NCBI RefSeq assembly: GCF_011742875.1
Contig: NZ_JAAQTL010000001.1
Location: 496,001-560,000, forward strand
DNA: 64,000 bases
Direction of reading: 5' to 3'
Source of the DNA: Luteibacter yeojuensis
Lineage (GTDB): Bacteria; Pseudomonadota; Gammaproteobacteria; Xanthomonadales; Rhodanobacteraceae
Shown here: positions 34,472 through 44,581 of the stretch, in pieces
How the letters are laid out: every line of letters begins with the position of its first letter
How positions within the stretch are numbered: the stretch's first letter is position 1
Notes under the pieces: model-generated
Seen by the model: the letters and a program-made list of their open reading frames with translations, nothing else
Told to the model about the DNA's origin: nothing
Database searches by the model: none
Position numbers and translations under genes: made by a program

Positions 34472-35890
34472 ATGGCTCTCTGGCAAGCTCGCGCGCTCCT
34501 CGGCGGTGCGCTCTTACTGGCAGGCACGGGCGCGCACGCGCAGACCCTGCCGGACTTCACCGGTGTCGTGGAGAAGAACGCTCCCGCCGTGGTCCACGTC
34601 GAGGCGAAGAGTGGCGGCATCGCGCAAAAGGCGCGCGGTCGGCAGAACGCCATGCCGGACGACCAGGAAGAATTGCTGCGCCGCTTCTTCGGCATGCCGG
34701 GCATGCCCATGCCGCCGCGCGAGCAGACTTCGCTCGGTTCGGGCTTCATCATTTCGGCCGACGGCTACGTTCTCACGAACGACCATGTCGTCGACGACGC
34801 CGACGAGGTCAAGGTCCGCCTGCAGGACCGCCGCACCTTCACCGCGAAGGTGGTCGGCAAGGACCCGCAGTACGACATCGCCCTGCTCAAGATCGACGGC
34901 AAGTCGCTTCCGACCGTCACCATCGGCGACTCGCGCACCGTGAAGCGCGGCCAGTGGGCGCTCGCCATCGGCTCGCCCTTCGGCCTCGATGCCACGGTCA
35001 CCCACGGCATCATCAGCGCCGTGGGCCGCAATCTGGGCAGCGGCGACCAGCCGTACACCTCCTTCATCCAGACCGACGTGCCGATCAATCGCGGCAATTC
35101 CGGCGGCCCGCTGTTCAACCTGCAAGGTCAGGTGATCGGCATCAATTCGCAGATCTACTCCACCTCGGGCGGTTACCAGGGTCTGTCGTTCTCGATCCCC
35201 ATCGATGTGGCGATGAACGTCGTGCAGCAGATCAAGGACAAGGGCTACGTCTCCCGCGGCATGCTCGGCGTCACCGTGCAGCCGGTGGACCAGTTCGTGA
35301 AGAACCTCGACCTGCCCGACGCCAACGGCGCACTGGTGGCACAGGTCACGCCGGGAAGCGGCGCGGACAAGGCCGGCCTGAAGCAGGGCGACGTCATCCT
35401 CTCCTTCAACGGCACGCCGATCACGTCGTCGCCGGACCTGCCGCCGCTGGTCGGGCTGACCAAGCCCGGTTCGACCGCCAAGGTGGAGATCCTTCGCGAC
35501 CACAAGAAGCAGACGGTGGACGTCAAGGTGGGCGAGATGCCGCGCGACAAGGATGCCCTGGCATCGTCGGGCGACGACGAAGACAGCACCGGCGGTTCCG
35601 CCGCCGCCCTCGGCATGGCCGTGCAGGACATCGACGCTTCCGCCCGGTCGGAGCTTGGGCTGAAGGCCGGGGAAGGCGTGGTCGTCAGCCGGATCACGGG
35701 CCCGGCGGCCGCCAGTGCCGGCCTGCGCTCGGGCGACGTGGTCCTGATGGTCAACCAGAAGCGCATCGGCAGCGCCGCGGCCTTCCGCGCCGCGGCCAAG
35801 GGCATCAAGGCGGGCGATACGGCGATGCTCCTGGTCCGTCGCGACGATTCCACGCGTTTCGTCGGGATCACGGTGCCGGCCGACCGCTGA
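34472..35890 (+). CDS. mucD: Do-like periplasmic serine protease (MucD/DegP)
   Basis: A 472-residue exported protease-chaperone with a signal peptide cleaved near AHA-QTL (residue 23). The trypsin-like domain has His105 (LTNDHVV), Asp135 (QYDIALL) and Ser210 (INRGNSGGPL). Two PDZ domains follow (about 265-365 with RGMLGVTVQPV, and about 385-470 with GEGVVVSRI). It degrades misfolded envelope proteins and damps RpoE activation. The GGAGG before the ATG is a good ribosome-binding site. Its position after rpoE-rseA fits its role. Confidence 0.95.
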   Translation: MALWQARALLGGALLLAGTGAHAQTLPDFTGVVEKNAPAVVHVEAKSGGIAQKARGRQNAMPDDQEELLRRFFGMPGMPMPPREQTSLGSGFIISADGYVLTNDHVVDDADEVKVRLQDRRTFTAKVVGKDPQYDIALLKIDGKSLPTVTIGDSRTVKRGQWALAIGSPFGLDATVTHGIISAVGRNLGSGDQPYTSFIQTDVPINRGNSGGPLFNLQGQVIGINSQIYSTSGGYQGLSFSIPIDVAMNVVQQIKDKGYVSRGMLGVTVQPVDQFVKNLDLPDANGALVAQVTPGSGADKAGLKQGDVILSFNGTPITSSPDLPPLVGLTKPGSTAKVEILRDHKKQTVDVKVGEMPRDKDALASSGDDEDSTGGSAAALGMAVQDIDASARSELGLKAGEGVVVSRITGPAAASAGLRSGDVVLMVNQKRIGSAAAFRAAAKGIKAGDTAMLLVRRDDSTRFVGITVPADR

Positions 35891-35948
35891 GGCAAGGGGC
35901 CCTCCGCCGCTCGGCGGCGGTCGGCCTTCCATGCGATAATGCGGGATT

Positions 35949-35973
35949 CGCGCCGGCCGACAGGGCCGGCGCG
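35949..35973. other. Hairpin in the lepA leader
   Basis: A 10-bp stem CGCGCCGGCC/GGCCGGCGCG (35949-35958 with 35964-35973) lies between mucD and lepA, 45 bp before the lepA start. A GATAAT-like -10 (about 35934-35940) sits just upstream. It may be a terminator of mucD or a structured leader of lepA. Confidence 0.45.
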
Positions 35974-36018
35974 CGTCGTTCGCGCCGCGAGCGATGGTGA
36001 ACGTGACCACGGCGCTCC

Positions 36019-37809
36019 ATGGAACTCATCCGCAACTTCTCCATCATTGCCCACATCGACCACGGCAAGTCGACCCTGGCCGACCGCATCATCCAGCTGT
36101 GCGGAGGATTGTCCGAGCGCGAAATGGAAGCGCAGGTGCTGGACAACAACCCGATCGAGCGCGAGCGCGGCATCACCATCAAGGCGCAGTCCGTATCGCT
36201 GCCGTACAAGGCGCGCGACGGCAAGACCTACCAGCTCAATTTCATCGATACCCCGGGCCACGTCGACTTCTCCTACGAGGTCAGCCGTTCGCTGTCCGCC
36301 TGCGAAGGCGCACTGCTGGTCGTGGATGCCGCGCAGGGTGTCGAGGCGCAGTCCGTCGCCAACTGCTACACGGCGATCGAGCAGGGCCTGGAGGTCATCC
36401 CCGTCCTCAACAAGATCGACCTGCCCACGGCCGACATCGAAAAAGCCAAGGCCGAAATCGAGGCCGTGATCGGCCTGGACGCCAGCGACGCGATTCCGGT
36501 CAGCGCCAAGACCGGCCAGAACGTGATCGAGGTGCTGGAGGCGATCATCCATCGCATCCCGCCGCCGAAGCCGCGCGACACGGACAAGCTGCAGGCGCTG
36601 ATCATCGACTCGTGGTTCGACAACTACCTCGGCGTGGTGTCGCTCGTGCGCGTCATGCAGGGCGAGATCCGTCCCGGCGACAAGATCCTCGTGATGTCCA
36701 CGGGGCGCACGCACCTGGTCGACGACGTCGGCGTGTTCACCCCGAAGCGGAAGAAGCTCGAGCGCCTCGCCGCGGGCGAGGTAGGCTGGATCAACGCATC
36801 CATCAAGGACGTGCATGGCGCGCCGGTGGGCGACACGCTCACCCACGCAGGCAAGCCGGCGGAAGAACCTCTGCCGGGCTTCCAGACGATGCAGCCGCGC
36901 GTGTTCGCGGGCTTGTTCCCGGTGTCCGCCGACGATTATCCGGCGCTGCGCGAGGCGCTGGATAAGCTGCGCCTCAACGACGCCGCCATGTTCTTCGAGC
37001 CGGAAAGCTCCGAAGCCATGGGCTTCGGTTTCCGTTGCGGCTTCCTCGGCATGCTGCACATGGAAATCGTGCAGGAGCGCCTGGAGCGCGAGTACGACCT
37101 CGACCTCATCACCACGGCGCCGACGGTGGTCTACGAGGTGGCGAAGACCGACGGCACCGTGCTCGACATGGACAACCCGGCCAAGCTGCCCCCGCCGCAG
37201 CAGATCGCCGAGATCCGCGAGCCGATCATCGTCGCCAACATCCTCACGCCCGGCGAATATGTCGGCAACGTCATCAAGCTGTGCGAGGAGAAGCGCGGCG
37301 TGCAGCGTTCCATCCAGTACCTGGCCACCCAGGTGCAGGTGACCTACGAGCTGCCGCTGGCGGAAGTGGTGCTCGACTTCTTCGACCGCCTGAAATCGGT
37401 CTCGCGCGGCTATGCCTCGATGGACTACCACCTCGATCGCTTCGAGGCCGGTCCCTTCGTGCGCGTCGACGTGCTGATCAACGGCGACCGCGTGGATGCC
37501 CTGAGCCTGATCGTGCATCGTTCGCATGCCGAGCGCCGCGGGCGGGAACTCGTCGAGCGCATGAAGGACCTGATCCCGCGCCAGCAGTTCGACGTGGCCA
37601 TCCAGGCGGCGATCGGCGCCGCCATCATCGCGCGCTCCACGGTGAAGGCCCTGCGCAAGAACGTGCTGGCGAAATGCTACGGCGGCGACGTCTCGCGCAA
37701 GAAGAAGCTGCTGGAGAAGCAGAAGGAAGGCAAGAAGCGCATGAAGCAGGTGGGCAGCGTCGAGATTCCCCAGGAGGCCTTCCTGGCCGTCCTGAAAGTG
37801 GACAAGTGA
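36019..37809 (+). CDS. lepA: Elongation factor 4 (LepA), ribosome back-translocating GTPase
   Basis: A 596-residue translational GTPase. G1 is [15 protein letters not shown]2 is [13 protein letters not shown]3 is [12 protein letters not shown], and G4 is NKIDLPTAD. Domain II and the EF-G-like domains follow, with the LepA-specific C-terminus ([37 protein letters not shown]). It moves stalled ribosomes back one codon and helps 30S assembly. Full length. It lies upstream of lepB in the standard order. Confidence 0.98.
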   Translation: MELIRNFSIIAHIDHGKSTLADRIIQLCGGLSEREMEAQVLDNNPIERERGITIKAQSVSLPYKARDGKTYQLNFIDTPGHVDFSYEVSRSLSACEGALLVVDAAQGVEAQSVANCYTAIEQGLEVIPVLNKIDLPTADIEKAKAEIEAVIGLDASDAIPVSAKTGQNVIEVLEAIIHRIPPPKPRDTDKLQALIIDSWFDNYLGVVSLVRVMQGEIRPGDKILVMSTGRTHLVDDVGVFTPKRKKLERLAAGEVGWINASIKDVHGAPVGDTLTHAGKPAEEPLPGFQTMQPRVFAGLFPVSADDYPALREALDKLRLNDAAMFFEPESSEAMGFGFRCGFLGMLHMEIVQERLEREYDLDLITTAPTVVYEVAKTDGTVLDMDNPAKLPPPQQIAEIREPIIVANILTPGEYVGNVIKLCEEKRGVQRSIQYLATQVQVTYELPLAEVVLDFFDRLKSVSRGYASMDYHLDRFEAGPFVRVDVLINGDRVDALSLIVHRSHAERRGRELVERMKDLIPRQQFDVAIQAAIGAAIIARSTVKALRKNVLAKCYGGDVSRKKKLLEKQKEGKKRMKQVGSVEIPQEAFLAVLKVDK

Positions 37810-37887
37810 CGTTTTGCCTATGGAACCCCGGCGCCGGATGCGCCGGAATGGGCTTTGCGGCCCCTCGATACGACTAACGGAGTTGGC

Positions 37888-38790
37888 ATGGCGGCATTCG
37901 ATTTTTCGGCGATCCTCCTCGGCCTCACGGTCCTGTTCGGACTGGTGTGGTTGTTCGATCGCCTGTTCCTGGCGAAGGCGCGGCGTGCCCGTGCGGAAGC
38001 GTCCGGCACGGAGCAGCCCGAACCCTGGCCGGTCGACTGGGCGCGATCCCTGTTTCCGGTGATCCTGGTCGTGCTGATCCTGCGTTCTTTCGTGGCCGAA
38101 CCCTTCCGGATCCCCTCCGGCTCGATGATGCCGACCCTGGACGTCGGCGACTTCATCCTGGTCAACAAGTTCGCCTATGGCCTGCGCATGCCGGCCTTCA
38201 ACAACAAGCTGGTCGAGAACGGCGAGCCGCGGCGTGGCGACGTGGTCGTCTTCCGCTTCCCCGGCGCCCTTTGCAAGGACGAGAAGGGCGAGATCGTGCG
38301 CAGCGGCGACCTGACGTGCCAGAACCCGCATGCGCCCGTCACCGGCGAGAACTGGATCAAGCGCGTGATCGGCCTGCCGGGCGACCGCATCGAAACCCGC
38401 GGCAGCGAGCTGTACATCAACGGCGAGCGGGTCGGCGCGGACGAGATCGGTCCCTTCAAGGGCAGCATGAACCGCCCCGAAGACCGTCTGCTGATGACCT
38501 TCGGCTCGAAGCTCTACACCGAGCACCTTGGCAGCATCAACCACACCATCGCGCTCACCCCGGCCTTCAACATGCCGCAGGACATCCCCAACGCGGTGGT
38601 GCCCTCGGAAGTCCCCAAGGGCTGCTACATCGTCATGGGCGACAACCGCATGAACAGCACGGACAGCCGCTGGTGGGGCTGCATGCCGGAGCAGAACCTC
38701 GTCGGCAAGGCCTTCTTCGTCTGGCTGGCCTGGCGCGGCCCCGGCAACGGCTGGCTCGATTTCTCGAAGATGGGCAAGGTCATTCATTAA
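37888..38790 (+). CDS. lepB: Signal peptidase I
   Basis: A 300-residue inner-membrane serine protease that removes signal peptides. It has two N-terminal helices (about 5-25 and 52-68) and then box B FRIPSGSMMPTL with the catalytic Ser. Box C/D contains the catalytic Lys in WIKRVIGLPGDR, and box E is MGDNRMNSTDSRWWG. The ATG at 37888 has ACGGAG upstream; a TTG at 37855 is a less likely start. It lies between lepA and the DUF4845 gene. Confidence 0.97.
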   Translation: MAAFDFSAILLGLTVLFGLVWLFDRLFLAKARRARAEASGTEQPEPWPVDWARSLFPVILVVLILRSFVAEPFRIPSGSMMPTLDVGDFILVNKFAYGLRMPAFNNKLVENGEPRRGDVVVFRFPGALCKDEKGEIVRSGDLTCQNPHAPVTGENWIKRVIGLPGDRIETRGSELYINGERVGADEIGPFKGSMNRPEDRLLMTFGSKLYTEHLGSINHTIALTPAFNMPQDIPNAVVPSEVPKGCYIVMGDNRMNSTDSRWWGCMPEQNLVGKAFFVWLAWRGPGNGWLDFSKMGKVIH

Positions 38791-38822
38791 GGACACCCTT
38801 CCGAACGGTGGCCTCCGTCACG

Positions 38823-38888
38823 CCGCAAGGCGTTGCGGATGCCTCCGGACAAGGTAATCTCCGCTGCGGGGCGCGCATTCGCGCCCCG
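38823..38888 (+). terminator. Two consecutive hairpins between lepB and DUF4845 gene
   Basis: CCGCAA/TTGCGG (38823-38828 with 38833-38838) and CGGGGCGCG/CGCGCCCCG (38867-38875 with 38880-38888). Neither is followed by a T-run. They may pause transcription or protect processed ends within the lepA-to-recO chain. Confidence 0.4.
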
Positions 38889-38940
38889 TACGCATTCAAC
38901 GTCTTGAACAGGGGAGCCGCCGGCGCGGCGGAATACGACC

Positions 38941-39318
38941 ATGAAATCCAGGCAATCGGGCATTACCCTTATCGGCTTCGTCATCGTGCTGCTGGTGCTC
39001 GGCTTCTTTGCCTTCATGGGCATGAAGCTCGTGCCGTCCTACATCGAGTACTTCGGTGTGAAGAAGGCGATGACCCAGGTCGCCACCAACGGGGCCAATA
39101 CCCAGGACCTCGACGGCATCCGTCGCGACCTCCTGTTCAAGATGGGCTTCCAGTACGTCGACGACGCGACCATCCAGCCCAAGGACATCACGCTGGATCG
39201 CGCGAACAACGGCGCCGTCCTGCATGTCGAATACGACAAGCAGGTCCACTTCATCTACAACATCGACTTCCTCCTGCACTTCGAAAATTCCGTGCAGCTG
39301 AGGGGCTCGACCACGTAA
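38941..39318 (+). CDS. DUF4845 membrane protein
   Basis: A 125-residue protein of the DUF4845 family found between lepB and rnc in many gamma- and betaproteobacteria. It has one N-terminal membrane helix (about 8-28) with a pilin-like start (MKSRQSGITLIGFVIVLLVL), then a periplasmic domain with PSYIEYFGVKKAMTQV and DITLDRANNGAVLHVEYDKQ. Function not known; its position suggests a link to protein export or membrane biogenesis. The G-ITLIG start resembles a prepilin cleavage motif, but no pilin function is reported that I know of. Confidence 0.9.
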   Translation: MKSRQSGITLIGFVIVLLVLGFFAFMGMKLVPSYIEYFGVKKAMTQVATNGANTQDLDGIRRDLLFKMGFQYVDDATIQPKDITLDRANNGAVLHVEYDKQVHFIYNIDFLLHFENSVQLRGSTT

Positions 39319-39327
39319 CGAGCGATC

Positions 39328-39984
39328 GTGCAGTTCCCCCATTCCTTCCGTAATCCCGACCTCGCGACCCTGGCGCTGACCCATCGCAGCGCCGGGAAGC
39401 CGAACAACGAGCGCCTGGAGTTCCTCGGCGACGCCCTGTTGGGCGCCACGGTGGCGGAACTGCTGTTCGAGGCCCATCCCAACGCCAGCGAGGGCGAGCT
39501 CTCGCGGCTGCGGGCCCAGCTGGTCAACGGCCAGGCCCTGGCCGTGATCGCGCGCGAACTGGAACTGGGCGACGTGCTGAAGCTGGGCCCCGGCGAGCTG
39601 AAGAGTGGCGGCTTCCGCCGCGATTCCATCCTCGCCGACGCCTTCGAGGCGCTCGTGGCCGCCGTCTACCTGGACGACGGGTACGACGCGTGCCGCCAGG
39701 TCGTGCGCAGGTTGTTCACGCCGCGCGTGGCAGAAATCAAACGCTCCAGCAAGGATGCGAAAACCCGCCTCCAGGAATGGTTGCAGGGCAGGGGCATGGC
39801 GCTGCCCGTGTACGAACTCACAGGCAGCTACGGCGAGGACCACGCGAAGGTTTTCGACGTCAGCTGCTCCATCGACGAGCCCGAGCCAATCCGCGTCGAG
39901 GGACGCGGCGGCAGCCGGCGGGCCGCCGAGCAGGACGCCGCCGAAGCGATCCTTCGCCGCCTGCTGGACGAAAAGAAGACATGA
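39328..39984 (+). CDS. rnc: Ribonuclease III
   Basis: A 218-residue double-strand-specific endonuclease for rRNA and mRNA processing. The signature [20 protein letters not shown] carries the metal-binding Glu and Asp residues; a second catalytic Glu lies in [16 protein letters not shown]. The C-terminal dsRNA-binding domain (about 150-218) has [12 protein letters not shown] and [18 protein letters not shown]. The start is GTG at 39328. The stop codon overlaps the era ATG. Confidence 0.97.
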   Translation: MQFPHSFRNPDLATLALTHRSAGKPNNERLEFLGDALLGATVAELLFEAHPNASEGELSRLRAQLVNGQALAVIARELELGDVLKLGPGELKSGGFRRDSILADAFEALVAAVYLDDGYDACRQVVRRLFTPRVAEIKRSSKDAKTRLQEWLQGRGMALPVYELTGSYGEDHAKVFDVSCSIDEPEPIRVEGRGGSRRAAEQDAAEAILRRLLDEKKT

Positions 39985-40916
39985 ACGACATCGATACCCC
40001 TGAACACGAAGACGTCCTCGTCGACGACGATTTCCGCTGCGGCTACGTGGCGCTGGTCGGTCGTCCCAACGTGGGCAAGTCCACCCTGCTGAACGCCCTC
40101 ATCGGCGTGCGCCTCAGCATCGTCAGCCACCGCCCGCAGACCACGCGCCACCGCATCCTGGGCATTTCCAGCAAGCCGCAAGGCCAGATCCTCTACGTCG
40201 ACACGCCGGGACTCCACCGTGGCGGCAAGCGGGCGATGAACCGCAGCCTCAACCGTGCCGCCCGCGCGGCGATCACCGAGGTCGACCTCGCCGTGCAGGT
40301 CATCGAGGCCGGGCGCTGGACCGACGAGGACATGACGATGTACGCCGCGCTGGCGGAGCAGAAGGACATGCCGAAGCTGCTGGCGATCAACAAGGTCGAC
40401 CTGCAGAAGGACAAGACGGCCATGCTTCCTTTCGTCGCCGACCTGATGCAAAAGCATCCCTTCGACGACGTGTACTACGTGAGCGCGCTGAAGTCGAAAG
40501 GCCTCTCCGGCCTCGAAAAGGGCATCCTGAAACGCCTGCCGGAACAGCCGGCGATCTACGGCGAGGACGAGATCACCGACCGCAGCGAGCGTTTCCTCGC
40601 GGCGGAGATGGTCCGCGAGCAGCTGATGCTGCGTCTCGACCAGGAACTGCCGTACGCCACCACGGTGGAGATCGAGCGCTTCGAGGACCGCCCCGACGGC
40701 GTGGCCGAGATCCACGCCGTGATCTGGGTGGAGCGCGACGGCCAGAAGGCCATCGTCATCGGCAACGCCGGTGCGCAACTCAAGGCCATCGGCACGTCGG
40801 CACGCCGGCAGATGGAGAACCTGTTCGAACGCAAGGTTTTCCTGAAGCTATGGGTGAAGGTCCGCGAAGGTTGGGCCGACGACGAGAACCTGCTCAAGCG
40901 TTTCGGCTACGAATAA
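39981..40916 (+). CDS. era: GTPase Era
   Basis: A 311-residue ribosome-assembly GTPase that binds the 3' end of 16S rRNA. G1 is [16 protein letters not shown]2 lies in [11 protein letters not shown]3 is DTPGLH, and G4 is NKVDLQKD. The C-terminal KH domain contains [20 protein letters not shown]. The rnc-era-recO order is conserved and the ATG overlaps the rnc stop codon (ATGA). Confidence 0.98.
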   Translation: MNDIDTPEHEDVLVDDDFRCGYVALVGRPNVGKSTLLNALIGVRLSIVSHRPQTTRHRILGISSKPQGQILYVDTPGLHRGGKRAMNRSLNRAARAAITEVDLAVQVIEAGRWTDEDMTMYAALAEQKDMPKLLAINKVDLQKDKTAMLPFVADLMQKHPFDDVYYVSALKSKGLSGLEKGILKRLPEQPAIYGEDEITDRSERFLAAEMVREQLMLRLDQELPYATTVEIERFEDRPDGVAEIHAVIWVERDGQKAIVIGNAGAQLKAIGTSARRQMENLFERKVFLKLWVKVREGWADDENLLKRFGYE

Positions 40917-40931
40917 GCCCATCGGGCGTCC

Positions 40932-41624
40932 ATGCGCATCGAGCAGCAGCCCGCCTTTGTCCTCCACGCCCGCCCGTACCGGGAAACCTCGTTGCTGGTC
41001 GAGTGCCTGACGCGCGACCACGGCCGCATCGGCGTGGTCGCGCGCGGGGTGCGCAAGGAGCGGGCGCGACTGCAGCGCGCGCAGCTGGAACCGTTCCAGC
41101 GCGTGGACCTGGACCTGCTGATGCGCGGCGAACTGGCGACGCTGCGCACGGCCGAACCCGCTGGCGCGGTGTTGCGCCTGACCGGCGACGCCGGACTTGC
41201 CGGGCTCTACCTCAATGAACTGGTGGTCCGCCTCACCGGACGTCAGGACCCGAACCCGGGGCTGTTCGCGTGCTACGAGCGCACGCTGCGGCGCATGTCG
41301 GGCGGCGAGCCGCTGGCCTGGACCCTGCGGCGTTTCGAGCGCGACATGCTCGATGCATTGGGATACGCGTTGCAACTGGACGTGGGCGCGCTCGACGGCG
41401 AGCCCCTGGATCCCGGCGCCACTTATTTCTACGACCCGGAATCCGGCGTCGTGCCTGGCCGCCCAGGCGACCCTCGTGCGATCCGCGGGGGCGATCTGCT
41501 GGCCCTGGCGGAAGACCGCCCGCCCGACACCGCCGGGCTTGCCTCGCTGCGCCGCATGATGCGCCAGGTCATCGCGTTTCATCTCGGCGGTGGGGAGTTG
41601 CGCGCGTGGCGGGTGCTGCGCTGA
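40932..41624 (+). CDS. recO: DNA repair protein RecO
   Basis: A 230-residue recombination mediator helping RecR load RecA on gaps. The N-terminal OB-fold has FVLHARPYRETSLLVECLTR and GRIGVVARGVRKERARL. The helical C-terminal part follows (GLYLNELVVRL, FERDMLDALGYALQL). The Cys residues of the zinc finger of some RecO proteins are missing, as in gammaproteobacteria. It is the last gene of the rnc-era-recO group and is followed by a REP pair. Confidence 0.95.
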   Translation: MRIEQQPAFVLHARPYRETSLLVECLTRDHGRIGVVARGVRKERARLQRAQLEPFQRVDLDLLMRGELATLRTAEPAGAVLRLTGDAGLAGLYLNELVVRLTGRQDPNPGLFACYERTLRRMSGGEPLAWTLRRFERDMLDALGYALQLDVGALDGEPLDPGATYFYDPESGVVPGRPGDPRAIRGGDLLALAEDRPPDTAGLASLRRMMRQVIAFHLGGGELRAWRVLR

Positions 41625-41647
41625 TCTGCCTCGACGCGCCGGCCCTT

Positions 41648-41723
41648 GTAGGAGCCGCTATAGCGGCGAGAGCAAGCTGGCGACGCGGTCGCGAGGTTTC
41701 CTCGCCGCTATAGCGGCTCCTAC
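41648..41723. repeat. REP pair (GTAG type)
   Basis: GTAGGAGCCGCTATAGCGGC and its exact inverse GCCGCTATAGCGGCTCCTAC, between convergent recO and the REC-HPt gene. The right unit's TAG, read on the minus strand, is the stop codon of the REC-HPt gene. Confidence 0.93.
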
Positions 41724-42421
41724 AACGCGGCTAAGGTCGCTTCCAGCTCGGCGCGGAAGCGCGCCAGGGCTTCCGGCACGACCGTGCGCGTTTCGCGCAC
41801 GTGGCCTTGCAGCACCTTGGCTTGCGCCTCCAGGCGTAGCGCGCCGCAAAAGCCGCAGGCCGAACGCAGCCGGTGCAGGCGCTCCACGAGTTCCGCCGGA
41901 TCGTTCGCCAGGGCGGCGAGGACGCCCGCGAGTTCGACGAGTTCCACCCGGAGGAGCTGGCGCAGCGCCTGCATCGTGTTCGGATCGCCGGCGGCCATGA
42001 GTCCGGCATCGTCGTCGAGGATCCGCAGCCCGGAGTCGATGCCCAGCGTGGCCGCCAGCGCGTCCATCAGCGAGGCGACGCGGCAGGGTTTTTCGACCAC
42101 CCCGGCGAAGCCGGCTTTCAGTAATTCCGTACGCAGGCTCGCCGGAACCTCGGCGCTGGTCGCCAGGGCCGTCGCCGCATGCGAGGCGGCTCCCGTATCC
42201 CCGCGCAACGCCGAGAGCACCTCGATCGCGCCCGCGCGAGGCATCCGGCAATCCAGCAGCAGGGCGTCGAAGCGCGTGGTCCGCGCCGCTTCCAGCGCCT
42301 CCACGCCGTCCTGGGCCAGCGTGACGGCGTAGCCGTGCCCGGCCAGCGCACCGGCGAGGAATTGCCGCGTGGAGGGGTCGTCGTCGGCGACGAGCAGCCG
42401 CCGTTTGATGTCCTGCGACAT
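41720..42421 (-). CDS. Receiver-HPt phosphorelay protein
   Basis: A 233-residue cytoplasmic protein with a receiver (about 7-125; acidic pocket VADDDPS, phospho-acceptor Asp57 in LLLDCRMPRAG, Lys111) and an HPt domain (about 145-230) with His183 in RLHRLRSACGFCGA. This REC-HPt layout equals the tail of hybrid sensor kinases such as RpfC or BarA, here as a separate gene with no kinase adjacent. It could shuttle phosphate between a hybrid kinase and a response regulator elsewhere. Its TAG stop codon is supplied by the neighbouring REP unit. Confidence 0.88.
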   Translation of the reverse strand: MSQDIKRRLLVADDDPSTRQFLAGALAGHGYAVTLAQDGVEALEAARTTRFDALLLDCRMPRAGAIEVLSALRGDTGAASHAATALATSAEVPASLRTELLKAGFAGVVEKPCRVASLMDALAATLGIDSGLRILDDDAGLMAAGDPNTMQALRQLLRVELVELAGVLAALANDPAELVERLHRLRSACGFCGALRLEAQAKVLQGHVRETRTVVPEALARFRAELEATLAAL

Positions 42422-42467
42422 AGTAACGTTCCGTGTCGTTCATCTGGATTTGGCAGAATGGCCGAGC

Positions 42468-44495
42468 ATGCTTCCCGTATCAACCCGCACGCTCGCCCTG
42501 ATCCTCACCGCCCTGACGGCCATCGCCTGGGCGGGAGCCGCGTGCGCCGGGCTATCGGTGGAAGCCGACACGCTCGCGATCCCCGGGATGGAGATGAGCG
42601 GCATGCAGGCGGACATCGATCCGGCCGGCGATGGAAAGGGCCTGGATGTGAAGCTCTCCGCCGACCGCGCGGACATGCCGGCGCTGGGCTGGCGCAAGCT
42701 CGGCCTTCGCCTGGAAGGTACGCTCGACCGTGACGAACTCGGGCGTTGGGTCTTCGACGGCACGATACGGCTGCGCGGCGCGCCCGGCGGCGCGCTCGGC
42801 AATGCCACCATCCATATGGTCGCCGACGCCGCGGCGAACACGGTCGAGGTGTCGCTGAGCCAGGAGAAGGCGCTTGCCCGGGTGGCCTTGCCGATGGACC
42901 AGCCCAGCCATGCGCAGATCACCCTCACGGGGCTGCCTTCCGGCTGGTTGCAGGGGCTGCTGTCGACCGTCTGGTCGGGCCGTGCCACCACCGGCCGCGT
43001 CGATGCCGACCTGGCCCTGGACGTGCTCCACAGCGGCGTGCAAGCGGCCGGCCAGTTCTCGTTGAACGGCGTGGGCTTCGACAGCCCTGGCGGAAAGCTG
43101 GCGGGGCAGGGTGTCTCGGGTACCGGCCGTCTGGGCATCGACAGCCAGGCCGACGGCGCGTCCATCGACCTGGATGCCACCTTGCGTGGCGGCGACCTGC
43201 TGCTCGGCACGCTTTACGCCGACCTTCCCGATCACGCCGTGCAGCTCTCGCTGGGCGCGCGCACCAAGAAGGGCGAGCTGGCCATCCGGCGTCTCCGCAT
43301 GACCGACCCCGACGCCCTGCAACTCGAAGGAGAGCTGGGCATATCGGCGAACGGCGATCTTTCCCAGCTGAGGCTCGACCGCTTCAACGCGCGCTTTCCC
43401 GCCGCCTACGCCCGCTATGGGAAGGGCCTGCTGCGCGACCTCGGCGTCGACGCGCTGGACGCCCGTGGCGACGTGGCGGGTCATATCGCGCTGGAGGCCG
43501 GCAAGCTCAAGGCGTTCTCCCTGCAGACCGGTGGCCTCGATCTCGCCCTGCCTGGCGGACGACTGGGGGTCGACGGCCTCCATGGCGCCATCGACTGGAG
43601 CGCCACCGACAACCGGCCGGCGACGCGGCTGGGCTGGCGCGCCCTGCGGGTCTATCGCATTCCCAACGGCGCGGCCGAGGGTTCGTGGCGCAGCACGGGC
43701 GGTGTGCTGAAACTGGAGAAGCCATTCGCCATCCCGGTGCTCGACGGCCAGCTTCGCGTGCTGGGCCTGAGCCTGCACCCCGCGGCCGCGAGCGGAGAGC
43801 GCCTGCAGACGTCGCTGGCGCTGACCGAGGTCGATATGGGCGCCTTCTGTCGCGCGCTCGGCTGGCCCGAGTTCCAGGGCAAGCTGGGTGGCGCCGTACC
43901 GTCGTTGCGTTACGTCGACGACCGGGTGGAGCTTGCCGGCGGCCTTTCGCTCAATGTCTTCGACGGCTTCGTCGACATCACCGGGATGACCCTGGCCCAG
44001 CCTTTCGGAGCGGCCCCCGTCCTCACCGGCGACATCGCCTTGCGCCAGCTCGATCTCGCGCTCCTCACCTCGGTGTTCGACTTCGGCAATATCACCGGCC
44101 GCCTCCATGGCAGCATCGACGGCCTGCGCCTGGTGGCCTGGACGCCGACGGCGTTCAAGGCCAGCCTCATCGCCGACCAGGGCGGCCGGATCAGCCAGAA
44201 GGCGGTCAACAACCTCACCTCGGTGGGCGGAGGCGGGATCGCCGGCGGCCTGCAGGGCACCGTGCTGAAGCTGTTCAAGACCTTCGGCTACAAGCGGATC
44301 GGACTGTCCTGCACGCTCAAGGGCGATATCTGCAGCATGGGCGGACTCGGTCCGGCGAAGGACGGCTACGCTATCGTGGAGGGCAGCGGCCTGCCGCACC
44401 TCAACGTGATCGGACACCAGCGCGAGGTCGACTGGCCGACGCTGGTACGTCGCCTGAAGGCCGCTACGGAAGGCGACGGTCCGGTCGTTCGCTGA
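42468..44495 (+). CDS. YdbH/AsmA-like intermembrane lipid-transport protein
   Basis: A 675-residue protein with a signal-like N-terminus (ALILTALTAIAWAGAACAG) and then a long chain of beta-strand repeats without cysteine-rich or enzymatic motifs. The C-terminal segment (VDITGMTLAQPFG, then GRLHGSIDGLRLVAWTPTAF and GGRISQKAVNNLTSVGG) matches the YdbH family, relatives of TamB and YhdP that form hydrophobic bridges moving phospholipids to the outer membrane. Its neighbour is a YdbL family protein, the same pairing as ydbH-ynbE-ydbL in E. coli. The ATG at 42468 has only a weak GAG upstream. Confidence 0.8.
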   Translation: MLPVSTRTLALILTALTAIAWAGAACAGLSVEADTLAIPGMEMSGMQADIDPAGDGKGLDVKLSADRADMPALGWRKLGLRLEGTLDRDELGRWVFDGTIRLRGAPGGALGNATIHMVADAAANTVEVSLSQEKALARVALPMDQPSHAQITLTGLPSGWLQGLLSTVWSGRATTGRVDADLALDVLHSGVQAAGQFSLNGVGFDSPGGKLAGQGVSGTGRLGIDSQADGASIDLDATLRGGDLLLGTLYADLPDHAVQLSLGARTKKGELAIRRLRMTDPDALQLEGELGISANGDLSQLRLDRFNARFPAAYARYGKGLLRDLGVDALDARGDVAGHIALEAGKLKAFSLQTGGLDLALPGGRLGVDGLHGAIDWSATDNRPATRLGWRALRVYRIPNGAAEGSWRSTGGVLKLEKPFAIPVLDGQLRVLGLSLHPAAASGERLQTSLALTEVDMGAFCRALGWPEFQGKLGGAVPSLRYVDDRVELAGGLSLNVFDGFVDITGMTLAQPFGAAPVLTGDIALRQLDLALLTSVFDFGNITGRLHGSIDGLRLVAWTPTAFKASLIADQGGRISQKAVNNLTSVGGGGIAGGLQGTVLKLFKTFGYKRIGLSCTLKGDICSMGGLGPAKDGYAIVEGSGLPHLNVIGHQREVDWPTLVRRLKAATEGDGPVVR

Positions 44496-44581
44496 GGCCC
44501 CGGGAGGGACGTCCAAGGCGGCGCGCTGGCGCGCGAAGGCCAACGGAGCGATGATGCCCATGGCTCGAATCGGAGGAAGAT

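Noticed and set aside
35245..38796. Open frame of 1183 codons on the minus strand across mucD, lepA and lepB
   Set aside because: Runs opposite three certain genes, with the composition expected from reading codon-biased genes backwards. Its length only reflects the lack of stop codons at 66% GC.
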